From Sinotaia quadrata (lineage: Eukaryota > Mollusca > Gastropoda > Architaenioglossa > Viviparidae), in NCBI GenBank assembly GCA_028829895.1, contig CM054178.1, forward strand, positions 26,583,701 to 26,647,700: a stretch of 64,000 nucleotides of DNA, given 5' to 3'. The translations under genes and the position numbers were made by a program. Below the pieces are notes generated by a model, which made no database searches, was not told the origin of the DNA, and was given only the letters and a program-made list of their open reading frames with translations. Each line of letters starts with the position of its first letter. The stretch's first letter is position 1. This document shows, one piece after another, positions 46,725-58,006 of this stretch.

Positions 46725-47199
46725 CTGTGCTGTCTATGTGTGTGCATATGTACTGGTAAATTAGTGCAGAATGTAAGTTTAATGAATATATGAATGAATG
46801 CTTGCCTTGCATATCATATGGGCGCCCAAGTTTTATACCAAAATAAGCATGGTAAGCACGCTTTATAAACCTGTTTCTGGATTCCTTTTAGGAACAACGG
46901 TGTATTCGCCGCAGATGTAGCAAAATACATCTGGGATTTTTTTTTGTTGATTTTTTTGCAATGTCTTCTGGCCGATTTCATTTCATTACCTAAAAAAGAA
47001 AAATATCAATTTTATCAATTATTCAAAGATTAGCTTATGGTACCTCTTCATAATTATGTAAAACAAATTATAATTTGTTTATTTAAAGAAATAAGAAATA
47101 ATTTTACATAATATAAATAGAAAATACCCTTACATGTAAAAAATATTTCGTTAGGCAATAGATAAAAATGTTGATCAAAATTAGATCAAAATGTTGACC
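46723..47199. other. Unassigned AT-rich spacer
   Basis: T-run with G interruption at 46937-46957. No gene. Confidence 0.45.
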
Positions 47200-47445
47200 T
47201 GGTTGAACAAAACCGATATAATTTTTGGATCCAGCACAAAAGAACTGTCCTAAATCCGTCAACAGAAACTTAGACAACAGCTAGCACATTCTCCAGCTGA
47301 GTTGTTTACTCCAACTCTTGGCACTTACAAACAAATATTATCATAAGCAGTGACCATGGTCGGGTCACATTGACATTTAATAATTTATATAACTATAAGC
47401 TTAGGAATAGGCATAGGAAATTTACTAATAGATAGATAGATAGAT
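47200..47445 (-). mobile_element. LTR-like repeat, copy D (truncated)
   Basis: Minus-strand match to copies A-C with CAACTCAGCTGGAGAATGTG, GTTGGAGTAAACAACTC and AAATGTCAATGTGACCCGAC. The TG terminus is lost: AAATTTACTAATAGATAG runs into a GATA repeat where the other copies have ACTCCGYTACA. It could be the 5' LTR of the remnant whose pol lies at 44521-45265. Confidence 0.65.
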
Positions 47446-47530
47446 AGATAGATATGCAGGCATTCAGGCAGGTCGACCGACCGACCGACAGACAGACAGA
47501 CAGACAAGTAGAAAGACAGACAGATCGACA
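47426..47530. repeat. (GATA)n and (GACA)n microsatellites
   Basis: GATA run at 47430-47452, then GACC/GACA units at 47475-47525. The tract abuts and truncates LTR-like copy D. Confidence 0.95.
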
Positions 47531-47970
47531 GACACAGGAGATTTATTGATTAAGCAGATAGCTGAAACTAATGGATTTGAAATTTTGCGCTTGTCGATAT
47601 ACGTGCATGATGGTTTTGAAGAAAAGTTGAAAAAAAACTTTCTATTCAGAAATCTTTTCCATGAAAGCGTTATGCATAAAACGGAACAGTGAAAATCAAT
47701 GAAAGAAAGTTTCTGAACACAAAACTTATTATGCTTTTCCATTTTTAATATTATTCTGTTCGTGTGCATTTCATAAAAAAGCAAAATCTGTTTCCAAGGA
47801 AACGTAATTTCAACTTTCTTTTCCTATAAATGCACAATAATGTCGAAACGTGTAGTGTGTTGTATCTACAACCAAGACAGCAACTTGGTCCCCATGCAGT
47901 TTTTATTTCAAGTTTTTGATACATGAATGAATTGCTGTTGATGTCAATCAAATATATATTTCTCGCTTTC
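47531..47970. other. Unassigned spacer
   Basis: Minus-strand frames of 106 and 94 codons overlap here but show no recognised motif. Confidence 0.4.
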
Positions 47971-48252
47971 TTTCTGTGCTTATATCCATTCTGACTACTG
48001 TCAATGACTAATAATGATATTGTGCTTATATCCATTCTGACTACTGTCAGTGACTAATAATGATATTGTGCTTATATCCATTCTGACTACTGTCAGTGAC
48101 TAATAATGATATTGTGCTTATATCCATTCTGACTACTGTCAATGACTAATAATGATATTGTGCTTATATCCATTCTGACTACTGTCAATGACTAATAATG
48201 ATATTGTGCTTATATCCATTCTGACTACTGTCAATGACTAATAACGATATTG
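47971..48252. repeat. Minisatellite, 46 bp x 6
   Basis: TGTGCTTATATCCATTCTGA then CTACTGTCARTGACTAATAA and TGATAT, starting at 47975, 48021, 48067 and so on. Nearly identical. Confidence 0.97.
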
Positions 48253-48374
48253 CTTCCACGAGGACAAAACTTTTAAAACAATGAAATATAAAACATCTTC
48301 GTGATGTACTGTACAGAGCGTTTCTGCTTTCATGCTTGACCATTTGAAAACTATATAACATATTTTCCTGTCCA

Positions 48375-48765
48375 CTGCAAGCTAAACGTTACCTTATTTC
48401 TATCGGAATGGTAGATCATTTTAGAACTAAGTAAAATAAGTCCCTTGTAAGCTAAATTTAACCATGTTCTACCAAAACGGTAGATCATTTTCGAACTAAG
48501 AAAAGTCTCTTGTGGGCTAAATGTTACCATTTTCTACCCTAACAGTAGATCATTTTAAATTTAATGCAAAGTTCCTAAATACGTTTCTATTTTACATTAG
48601 ACCTAAATGATCGTGGACCATTTTAAACCTAAATTATATATACTCCCATCTCATCGTAAACCATAGTGACCTTAGAGCTTAGGCCATTTTAAACCTAAAT
48701 AATACAACCTCCCTGCTCATCGTAAACCATAGTGACCTTAGACCATTTCGAATCTAAATTATATG
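48375..48765. repeat. Two adjacent diverged arrays, ~70-75 bp and ~60-65 bp
   Basis: 48375-48560: three copies of GTARATCATTTTMGAACTAA with GCAAGCTAAAYGTTACC. 48590-48765: three copies of CCATTTTAAACCTAAATTAT with CATCGTAAACCATAGTGACC. The two monomers share ATTTTRAAC and may have one ancestor. Confidence 0.85.
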
Positions 48766-49554
48766 AATTTCTTCTTCACTGTAAAAATTTATACAAGTAC
48801 GGTAAAGTGTTGCAACATGACTACTGTTTATCAAAGGAAAAATCAGTAAAAAAAATACATAAATTGTCTGATTTTTAAATTTTGCACTCAAAATAGAAAC
48901 GGAATATGTAGCAACAGTTTATCTATGTAATGATGTTTTTCTTTACAGAATGTTAAATTACAGCTTACGATCTTTAAATTCTATTACATCATTTCCTTTT
49001 CAATGAAACTGCTCTCGCTGTACACGAGAACGTGCGAGAACTGCCAGAGGTCATGGACACTAGAGAAGATCCCGACGTTTTTGTTTGTTTTATTTGTTGA
49101 GAATTTTTTCTGATACTGAGGACAAAAACGAGCAAATCATTAATACTTCTTCTTTTCATGAATCAAATATTTGTTGTTAAATCTGTACTTTTGCCTTCTT
49201 ACAACGGCCTTTCGACTTATCCAATAAAATTTTCTTGGGACAGTTATATAAAAAAGAGTATTTTCTATTCTAGATGTTTCATTTTATGCAATATAGTGGT
49301 TTTTAAAAGAAATGAGGGATTTTATAAATAATAATGTCAAACTCATATTACTTTACCTTTAGTGAGTCAAAAAACATTTCAGTTTGCTGGAACACCTGTT
49401 CTTTTTTTAAAGTGTGACCCAAGCTGTTCTCAAACCAACTAAGATTGGGTTTAATGCACCGTGAGTCAAGCTTAGTCAAGGTGGGCGGGGAAGGGAGAGA
49501 AGGAAATGGGTCTTCATGCAGAGTGAAACAAGTTTCATTAATAAGAAAATAGGT
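48766..49554. other. Unassigned spacer
   Basis: No array or recognised gene. The minus frame at 49348-49563 (71 codons) is unsupported. Confidence 0.45.
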
Positions 49555-49925
49555 CTTAAGCACTTAGAATCAAGTCTGCTTTAAGAATTTTGTCTGATAA
49601 AGCACTTAAAATCAAGCCGGAAAAAGAAAGCAAATTATGCTTTTATGTATTAATCGTGCTTGGCCAAAAGAAAAATGGGTCTTAATAATGGGCTTTATTT
49701 CATTTATTCCTGCTTGGCCAAAGGAAATGGGTGTTAATGCCTTCAAGCGGAAAATGGGTCTGTGCATTTAGTCCTACTTGGCCAAATAATGATAATATAA
49801 TGGGCCTTATTTCATTTAGTCCTACTTGGCCAAATGAAAAGTTGGCCTTAATAATGGGCCTTATTTCATTTAGTCCTACTTGGCCAAATGAAAGGTGGGC
49901 TTTAGTGTATTGTGAAGCAGTCTTC
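49555..49925. repeat. Degenerate minisatellite, ~50-60 bp x ~6
   Basis: AATGGGCCTTATTTCATTTA then GTCCTACTTGGCCAAATGAA. Two units (49798-49905) are close copies. Earlier ones keep only CTTGGCCAAA and AATGGGTCTTAAT. Diverged words continue to about 50215 (GTCTTGATGAAAAG, AGTGTGATCAAACG). Confidence 0.85.
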
Positions 49926-50671
49926 AAAAGAAAAATTCGGTTGAATGTTGGGAATGTTACTGAATAACAAAATAACGCCCAGGGTTTTGAAGTCCATATA
50001 TTTAGTCTAGCTTCACGAAAGAAAATCATGAATTTTAATGCACAAATTTGATCATAACGAAAATAGTGTCTTGATATTCTTCGACTCAGAATGAATTTCA
50101 GATCTTTATGTTGTTTGAGTCAGTCTTGATGAAAAGGAAAATTGGACAATAATGCACTTTCAGTCAAGTGTGATCAAACGCAGAACTGGGGCTTAATACA
50201 ATTTGATTCGAGCGTGATCAGAAAGAATTTCTTAAAACATTTAAAATTTACGTTTTCTTTTTATGCGCATAGTTTCTAATAAAATAAATTTGACATAAAA
50301 TATTTTATTTTAAGAAATCTAAATTATGGATGCTAGTTTTGCTTGAATTGTATATTTCCGTACTGTTTATAATACAAGTAATATTTAAATAATGGTAAAC
50401 AGTCCTGCAAAACAAGCATTGAGCAATATAGCAGTATCATTGCAAGCAAACTCCGCATAAAATAGAGATATTAAATAAAGATCAAGTAAAGAGGTATCCA
50501 GGCCAACCGTACAAATGAACTCAAGTAATAGATTTAGATGTCTGATAATGTATATGAAATTTCAAACTCATAGTCCCATTGAATATTACAGTGTATGCGG
50601 TGACAACAAATGTTTGTGATAGATTTTCGATGTTGCCAATGCACAGACACGAGCTTCGTGACGACACAGAA
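49926..50671. other. Spacer with decayed edge of the previous array
   Basis: No gene or RNA recognised. AT-rich from 50230 onwards. Confidence 0.45.
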
Positions 50672-51445
50672 GACTAAACTCTTTTGATTTGAGGTACGAC
50701 ACTGAAACCTAAAAAGCCACTCTTTTGATTTGAGGTACGACACTGAAAACTAAAAAGCCACTCTTTTGATTTGAGGTACGACACAGAAGACTAAAAAGCC
50801 ACTCATTTGATTTGAGGTACGACACTGGAGACTAAAAAGCCACTCATTTGATTTGAGGTACGACACAGAAGACTAAAAAGCCACTCTTTTGATTTGAGGT
50901 ACGACACTGAAACCTAAAAAGCCACTCATTTGATTTGAGGCACGACACAGAAGACTAAAAAGCCACTCTTTTGATTTGAGGTACGACACTGAAGACTAAA
51001 AAGCCACTCTTTTGATTTGAGGTACGACACTGAAGACTAAAAAGCCACTCTTTTGATTTGAGGTACGACCCTGAAGACTAAAAAGCCACTCTTTTTATTT
51101 GAGGTACGACACTGAAAACTAAAAAGCCACTCTTTTGATTTGAGGTACGACACTGAAGACTAAAAAGCCACTCTTTTGATTTGAGGTACGACACAGAAGA
51201 CTAAAAAGCCACTCTTTTGATTTGAGGTATGACACTGAAGACTAAAAAGCCACTCTTTTGATTTGAGGTACGACACTGAAGACTAAAAAGCCACTCTTTT
51301 GATTTGAGGTACGACACAGAAGACTAAAAAGCCACTCTTTTGATTTGAGGTACGACACTGAAGACTAAAAAGCCACTCATTTGATTTGAGGTACGACACA
51401 GAAGACTAAAAAGCCACTCTTGATTTGAGGTACGACACTGAAGGA
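50672..51445. repeat. Minisatellite, 41 bp x ~19
   Basis: CTCTTTTGATTTGAGGTACG then ACACTGAAGACTAAAAAGCCA, 41 bp apart (50761, 50802 and so on). Variants at fixed sites (CTCTTTT/CTCATTT, ACACTGAAG/ACACAGAAG/CTGAAACC) recur in mixed order. One unit has a GATC-region deletion near 51420. No unique spacers, so it is not a CRISPR-like array. Confidence 0.99.
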
Positions 51446-51867
51446 AGCCAGGTTGTGTACGAATGTCTTGTTAATGATGAGTGTAGGGGTCGCTTCCGGC
51501 TTCCGCCGCTTTCGCGCTGAATGTCTTGTGTTATTGCAAAGCTTATTTAACTGTACGCGGAACAAACCAAGAACTCTGACTGGACTATAGCCCAGAGCAT
51601 TTTAGCCACTTTGTTTCGTTATGCGGCAATTTCGTTCGTGAACGAGAGCTTCTGGTTTTTATTTCACTTAACAGTACAATAATAAGATCTATAAAAGTTG
51701 CTGGCTCCTTAAACTTTGCTAGTACGCTTGCAAGTGTTGCCATTACGGAAATATCTAGTTTTACAAATATATGTCTTTGAGGTGGATTCCTGTTCATTTG
51801 GTCTTTATTTTTTAATGTGTTCTTTATAACAGAAAATGAAAGCAGCATTGTTCCTCTTAAGCAAATG
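51446..51867. other. Unassigned spacer
   Basis: Short GC-richer stretch at 51485-51520. The minus-strand 139-codon frame (51585-52004) runs in from the next array and has no family motif. Confidence 0.4.
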
Positions 51868-52062
51868 TTCTCTATACCTGCTTTCCTCCTTGTTTTCTTA
51901 GCAGTACAAAACAAAATATCTATATCAGTTTTCCTCCTTGTTTTCTTAGCAGTACAAACAAAATATCTATACCTGTTTTCCTCCTTGTTTTCTAAGCAGT
52001 ACAAACAAAATGTTCTCTATACCTGTTTTCCTCCTTGTTTTCTTAGCAGTACAAACAAAGTG
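51868..52062. repeat. Minisatellite, ~48-51 bp x 4
   Basis: TATACCTGTTTTCCTCCTTG then TTTTCTTAGCAGTACAAACA and AAATATC. It contains TTTTCCTCCTTGTTTTCTTAG, which looks like a 3' splice-site tract, but it is repeated four times within the monomer. Confidence 0.95.
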
Positions 52063-52142
52063 TCGTTAATAAACAGTAAACTAAATATTTTTTCGTAAGT
52101 ATTTATCTTCTTTTTATAACATCACTGCTAAAGAGTACTAAG

Positions 52143-52144
<2 letters not shown>

Positions 52145-52210
<66 letters not shown>
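52145..52210. repeat. (CA)n microsatellite
   Basis: Pure AC run of about 33 units. Confidence 0.99.
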
Positions 52211-52212
<2 letters not shown>

Positions 52213-52919
52213 TCACGCACGCAATCTACTTGTTTACTGCGCCAAACTCTTTTGTTGATTTCGCTACAGATTTAAATACAGGTTTGTTTGTTTGTTTGTT
52301 TTTAAGTTCTAGTCTTTAACATTACAGATTTGTAAACACTATTTTTGCACACGTTCTTTTCTCTATGATGTCAGTACCTTCGGAAGATAGTAATCAATTT
52401 ATGGAATTCCTGAAAAATGAAGAAATATTGACCAAATACAACAAAACATTAATTTCTTTAATAACGTTCATACCTTGAAAGACGCATTGTACATTGAAGC
52501 ATTAGACCTTGAGACACCAGTACTGGCGGAATTACAGTAAACTTACATCAGCATCACATTCCCCTGGGGTCTATTGCCTTTGTTTACGCTAGCAACATTC
52601 CTTTGAAGCCAACAGTAATCAATGCACGTGTAGACTTGCGGCAAGTTCAAAGGAAATGAAGTTCACTGGGACGAGTACATGCGTCCTGCTTCAGCGAGTA
52701 GAGCGAATGATAAATTCGTCGAAGGTCAATGCCCGCGATTAACGTGACCTGATTCTGTGATGTGTATTGCTATAACTTTGTCTGTCTGTCCGTATGTATG
52801 TATGTCTGTTGGTACATGTCTCTTTGTCTGAACACCTGCTTCCATCTCTCTTCGTAATTTTTTCTTGAAATAACTCACTAATGTATGTGACTGACGTCAT
52901 TTATGACTGACATCGAATA
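52211..52919. other. Unassigned spacer
   Basis: (GTTT)n at 52282-52302. A GC-richer stretch at 52560-52750 has no recognised content. Confidence 0.45.
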
Positions 52920-53245
52920 TATATGAATATATAATTGGATGACCTTTTAATAAGTATAAATTATTACTGAATGGGCGCCCTTTCAATAAGTATGAATCAT
53001 AATTGGATGGGCGCCCTTTTAATAAATCTGAATTATAATTGGATGCCCTTTTAATAAGTGAATTATAATTGGATGCCCTTTAAATAAATAAAATTATATT
53101 TGGAAGGGTGCCCTTTTAATAAGTATGAATTATAATTGGATTTCTTTTAATAAGTATGAATTATAATTGGATATCTTTTAATAAGTATGATTTATAATTG
53201 GATGGGTGCCCTTTTAATAAGTATGTCCTTGGATGTCCTTTAAAA
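52920..53245. repeat. Minisatellite, ~30-37 bp x ~10
   Basis: TATAATTGGATGGGCGCCCT then TTTAATAAGTATGAAT. GGGCGCCC is a perfect palindrome present in some units. Others are shortened to GGATGCCC or GGATTTC. Confidence 0.92.
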
Positions 53246-53401
53246 AGAGGGTTTATAGACATGAATCATGGAAAAAATTTTGTGACTAATTATTTTCAGA
53301 AAAGCGGGTTGCTCTCTCTATATATATATATAAACGAACCTAAAATATAATTGCCTTAAAATATTTGAAAGTGTAATCAATTTAGTAATAGCTAATCGAT
53401 G

Positions 53402-53640
53402 TGTGGCGGCAATGCCACTTAGTTAATGGAAATTATTATTATTAATTAATTAACCATCCAAAACTAATTACAAATAATGAGAATCCTAATTTTATTTTAT
53501 TAATGATTCTCCGGCAGACATCACTTGTCTCTCTCATTTGGTGGATATACTGGCACTATAAATATTTTCTCTCCTCTACAAAATAAAAATTAAGTATATA
53601 ATCTTCCTGTAGGTGGAAAAAATTTTACTAAAGAAGACTA
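53402..53640 (+). mobile_element. Dispersed repeat family F, copy 2
   Basis: Begins TGTGGCGGCAATGCCACTTA and matches 30266-30480 in the same orientation, with the shared words listed there. It also shares TGTGGCRG with copy A and with the inverted end at 54950. It may be the start of a longer element ending at 54957. Confidence 0.6.
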
Positions 53641-54129
53641 ATCCGTCTTTAATCTATTTTTAGCAAGCCCCCATTCGCCCACTTTCTTCTCCCACATAAA
53701 GTTATCAATATGCATAAGAAGTCATTAAATTTAACAATAAATTTATTAAATCAAAATCAAATATACATATGACAAACACAATGAAATAGATTACTTGATC
53801 CACAAATCCACATATGGATAATTTCTTTGTTTCATAGTCTAATAGTAAAATACAATTCAATAATATGTCCATACAAATCACAGGTAAGTTCTATCAGAGA
53901 ATAGAAATGGAATTATTAGTGATAGGTGATTATAGTCTTTTACGTAATCTGGATTAATCGCTGCTTCAACAGTCTTTCACTTATGCAACAATGTCACAAC
54001 GTCTCTGATATCTCCCTCCACATATGTGGAAAACACTGATGTGCTATTTTTCTCTTGAAATGAACTTGAGCACGCACTTCATGTTTCAGTTCCTTCGAGC
54101 AGAACACAGTTACAATAACTCTGGTGACC
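53641..54129. other. Unassigned sequence, possibly inside the 53402-54957 element
   Basis: AT-rich with no open frame of note and no RT, integrase or transposase motif legible. Confidence 0.4.
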
Positions 54130-54522
54130 TCACTGTACTGAAATTTTCCTGATGTACTCAACATACTTCACTGTACTAGAATTGTCCTGATGTACTGAGC
54201 ATACTTCACTGTACTAGAATTGTCCTGATGTACTCAACATACTTCACTGTACTAGAATTGTCCTGATGTACTCAGCATACTTCACTGTACTAGAATTGTC
54301 CTGATGTACTCAACATACTTCACTGTACTAGAATTGTCCTGATGTACTGAGCATACTTCACTGTACTAGAATTGTCCTGATGTACTTAGCATACTTCACT
54401 GTACTAGAATTGTCCTGATGTACTTAGCATACTTCACTGTACTAGAAGTGTCCTGATGTACTTAGCATACTTCACTGTACTAGAAGTGTCCTGATGTACT
54501 TAGCATACTTTGCCAATATACA
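54130..54522. repeat. Minisatellite, 38 bp x ~10
   Basis: TGTCCTGATGTACTCAACAT then ACTTCACTGTACTAGAAT, 38 bp apart (54183, 54221 and so on). Variable site CAACAT/GAGCAT/TTAGCAT changes in blocks along the array. Confidence 0.98.
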
Positions 54523-54909
54523 TTAAAAGTGTATAGCATACTCACTTACACACAGCAATAGACATTCCCCGCATCTTACTGGTCATTCAGATTTATAATC
54601 AGTGAACCCGTAGATTCAATAAACCTGTAAAAGAAACTGGAAAGGCTACTTGCTCACAGCATAATATAATTAAGGAGCAAACCGAAGTTTCTAGTTTATC
54701 ACAATATAACTCCATTCTTTCCTACATTCCAGTCTCAACTTACAATTTCCTGCCATAGTATATATTAACCCGATACACGCACATGGCAAAATAAATACAG
54801 CATATCAAACAATGTCATATTTTTAGCAAACTACATCTGAACACCTACTCAAACCTTGTAGGAATGAAAGTCAGCTCACTTGATACATCTCTACACAAAA
54901 CACGAGTAT

Positions 54910-54957
54910 ATAGCAATTTCATCTTAAAATAGGGAGAGGCAAATTTACTCTGCCACA
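54910..54957 (-). mobile_element. Terminal segment resembling the LTR-like family end
   Basis: On the minus strand TGTGGCAGAGTAAATTTGCC then TCTCCCTATTTTA parallels the first ~40 bp of copy A. Beyond that the sequences diverge. With 53402 it would give a TG...CA element of about 1.56 kb containing the 38-bp array, but flanking target duplications are not evident. Confidence 0.5.
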
Positions 54958-55084
54958 AGAAGCATTTTTTAGATTCCATTTTCCATCCCGAATTAGATTT
55001 TTGTTCATTTATCTTTTCTCTAACTCGTCGCAAGATAGAAGTGGCGATTAGATATTTTGTCTTAGATTTTCTTTCATAATCAGA

Positions 55085-55270
55085 ATCTGTTCATCTCTCT
55101 CACTCTCTTTCTATCTTTCTCCCCACCCCGTTTGTCCGACTCCATCGCTCTCTCCCCTATTTATCCGCCTCACTCTCTTTCTCTCTCTTTTCCCTGTTCG
55201 TCTGATTGTTTCTGCCCCACCCCGTTCGTCTGACCTTCTTACTCTCTCCTCTCCTCTCACTTTCTTTCTC
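55085..55270. repeat. Pyrimidine-rich CT low-complexity tract
   Basis: Irregular CTCTCTTTCTCTC/CCCACCCCGTTCGTCTGA units. TTCTTACTCTC and CCCCACCCCG recur, suggesting an old ~60-70 bp repeat. Confidence 0.8.
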
Positions 55271-55397
55271 TCTTTCAAAATATCACAAAGGAAAATGCGT
55301 ACATATAATTCTATTAATGTTATCATCGTAATAAAAATTACCCATAAGTATCAGAGACAATTCCTGATGAAGGATAGGATACCCTTTGTCTCTTCTG

Positions 55398-55413
55398 CCC
55401 CCCCCCCCCCCCC
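55398..55413. repeat. Poly-C run (16 C)
   Basis: Sixteen consecutive C on the + strand, preceded by TCTTCTG. Confidence 0.95.
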
Positions 55414-55829
55414 GTCCAAAAATATATGGTAAAATGAAAAATTTTAGAAAGAGATTTTAAACAACAAATAAAAAAGAAATGATGAGACAATTTAGGCAGA
55501 ATGCATCAGCAGCAGACCTTTGTACAAATATTTTTATCGTTCGTTCTGTTTATCAGCTCCATGTTTTTCCTGTGTCACTTGTTCAACCGTAGCAAGACAT
55601 TTCGGGTTTCAGCAAAAACATTTAAGTTGTCTTAGGCAATAAAGTGTCCACACAGACACAGGAAGGTTTGCTGATCCATTCTGAGTCTTTGAATAGATGC
55701 GTCGTGCACTGATGTTGAGCACGTGCGCATGCATATAAATAGTTTTAACAGTTCAGGAACTCTTTGTCTATAAATAGGGGGTATAAGAAAGCAAAAGAGA
55801 AATGACAAGATAAACAACAAATAAACGTC

Positions 55830-56045
55830 GATGTTTCTCGATGCCTCTTGCAGTAATAATCAGTAGGCAAGATTTCTCGATGCCTCTGGTAATAATAATT
55901 AGGAGGCAAGGTTTCTCGATACCTCTTGCAGTAATAATCCGAAGACAAGGTTTCTCAATGCCTTTTGTAGTAATAATCTGAAGACAGGGTTTCTCAATGC
56001 CTTTTGTAATAATAATCAGAAGGTGAGGTTTCTCTCCACATGGAA
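55830..56045. repeat. Minisatellite, ~39 bp x ~5.5
   Basis: GTTTCTCGATGCCTCTTGCA then GTAATAATCWGWAGRCAAG. The 13-codon period opens minus frames (GIEKPCLLIIITR-like), which are artefacts. Confidence 0.95.
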
Positions 56046-56975
56046 GACTGAGATCCAATCAGGTTCCAGAAAAGAAAACATTTTCATTGTTCCTATTCTG
56101 ACTCCACTAATAGCATGTAATAAATTATGTCTCAAAATTCTAGTAAAAGCTTGCTGCATATAAAATACATAGGTTTTGACGGGAGATTAGTGTTACATAT
56201 CTAGTCCTCAACCAATCAAGCCTTCTTTCTTATCGGACTCCATATTATATTCAATGTTTGTTCTCCAGACATACCTTATGATCAACATTCATCTCAGCAA
56301 TATATTTTAAGTTACCGCCATGATTTTCTTCTATTTAGTGTCAAAACTTTATAATGCATCTCCAGTAGCCATTTATCAGGCCAACAAAATACACTGCAAA
56401 ATCATGAACAGACTATCAGTACAGGAACATGTATGTATTCCAGGAAATAACATATCAATGATGTTAAATGGTTAGCGCTTTCCTCGGGAAACCTCTTATG
56501 TGACGTCGCATTTAGAACAATCCAATTTAATTTACCTAGCTTTATTATTTTTTCTCCATGCTGATCTATAATTATATGACTGGACATATATGTTAATAAT
56601 AAAGATATCATTAAGAGTTAGAACTGTGACTCTAAGTAATCAATCAAAACATTCAGAGACACCTAGTAACACCTAAAAAATTACTGACACACACACACAC
56701 ATGCACACGCACTCACGTACGCACGCACACACGACGCACAATAATAATTAATGAACAATAAAACAGTAGTCTAAATTCCAAAGTCGAAAGTTATTTGAAT
56801 AACCACGCCTCAGATATAAACATTAAGCATGGCGAAATGCATACATATAAATGCAAAACAAAAAATAAATGTATACAAGTATAGGTCGAAGTGAAACTTC
56901 AGTGAATTTCAGAAAAAAACATTCTTTAGTAGATCTTTATCTATGTGTCACTTAATGCTTGTGGCGGACTATAGT
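56046..56975. other. Unassigned spacer
   Basis: AC-rich stretch at 56690-56740. No gene. Confidence 0.45.
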
Positions 56976-57075
56976 CACTGGCTCTTGGCTTTCTGTAGTC
57001 ATTTATTGGCTCTTGGCTTTCTGTAGTCATTTATTGGCTCTTGGCTTTCTGTAGTCATTCACTGGCTCTTGCTTT
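56976..57075. repeat. Minisatellite, 28 bp x ~3.5
   Basis: TTTATTGGCTCTTGGCTTTC then TGTAGTCA. Confidence 0.96.
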
Positions 57076-57554
57076 AAATTAGTCACTAGTTCTTAGCTTC
57101 TGCTTCTGAAACTGTTTGATCTCTTTTTCCATCCATCAAGTTGTCTTTTTCTTTAAAATAAATTTAGCAGATGAAATTCAATGAAAAAACACATAACTGA
57201 TACAATTATTCATTTTTTTAACAAAAATATTTATGGCAGAAATCTATTGACAAGAGCTGTTATGTTATGTAATTGTAACTATAAATTCACCCCTTTCAAG
57301 AAAATTGTCTGTGCTACTACAGTTAAAGAATTTTGTTTCTGACTATAGTGTCAAAGATGTGTGACTGCTTTGCCTTACATTAAGATTGCTTGGACTCATT
57401 GTCAAAGGTTTTGCAAAGCAGTTCTGTTGGATATAATTTTAAACCGACGATTCTCCTGTCAAACACTTTTGTCAACTGGCTCTCTCTTGTAAAATATTTA
57501 TTTGCGCACTGGTTTTTTTGTTATCAAATGTTTTTGCGCATCGTATTTCCCTTG
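57076..57554. other. Spacer leading into an array
   Basis: From about 57390 the words TTGTCAAA..TTTTG appear irregularly (SFVNWLS-like frame), the decayed left edge of the 31-bp array that follows. Confidence 0.5.
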
Positions 57555-57808
57555 TCTCTTTTGCCCAGATGGTTTCTGTTGTCAAAGACTTTTGCCCAGA
57601 TGGTTTCTGTTGTCAAAGACTTTTGCCCAGATGGTTTCTGTTGTCAAAGACTTTTGCCCAGATGGTTTCTGTTGTCAAAGACTTTTGCCCAGATGGTTTC
57701 TGTTGTCAAAGACTTTTGCCCAGATGGTTTCTGTTGTCAAAGACTTTTGCCCAGATGGTTTCTGTTGTCAAAGACTTTTGCCCAGATAGTTTCTGTTGTC
57801 AAAGAAAT
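57555..57808. repeat. Minisatellite, 31 bp x 8, open in all + frames
   Basis: TTGCCCAGATGGTTTCTGTT + GTCAAAGACTT, 31 bp apart (57561, 57592 and so on). The period is not a multiple of three and the monomer lacks stops in all + frames, so three overlapping frames of 208, 95 and 106 codons arise. Only the last unit differs (CAGATAG). Confidence 0.99.
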
Positions 57809-57911
57809 ATGCTCGTGTTATTACCTAAAAAATTATAGTGCCCTATTTTTCCTAACTTCCGATGCTGTATCCTTTTGGCTAAAGACTTTTGTCTCTGAGA
57901 TATTTACTTCT

Positions 57912-57941
57912 GGGATTGGGGTGGGGGGGTGGGGGTGGGGG
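57912..57941 (+). other. G-rich tract, potential G-quadruplex
   Basis: GGGATTGGGGTGGGGGGGTG followed by GGGGTGGGGG. Five G-runs of three or more with loops of one to three bases. Confidence 0.7.
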
Positions 57942-58006
57942 CCAAGATCCTTGCTTGCGAATCTATGTGTAAGACATTTGCCTGTGTCTTTGTGGCCAAA
58001 GTTGTT

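Noticed and set aside
50672..51445. CRISPR-like array
   Set aside because: Regular spacing but no unique spacers: the entire 41-bp unit repeats, and the context is eukaryotic. The same applies to the other regular arrays.
53402..54957. Confident solo-LTR call for the whole interval
   Set aside because: TG...CA-type ends are present but the flanking bases (CGATG and AGAAG) do not form a target duplication, so only the two end segments were annotated.
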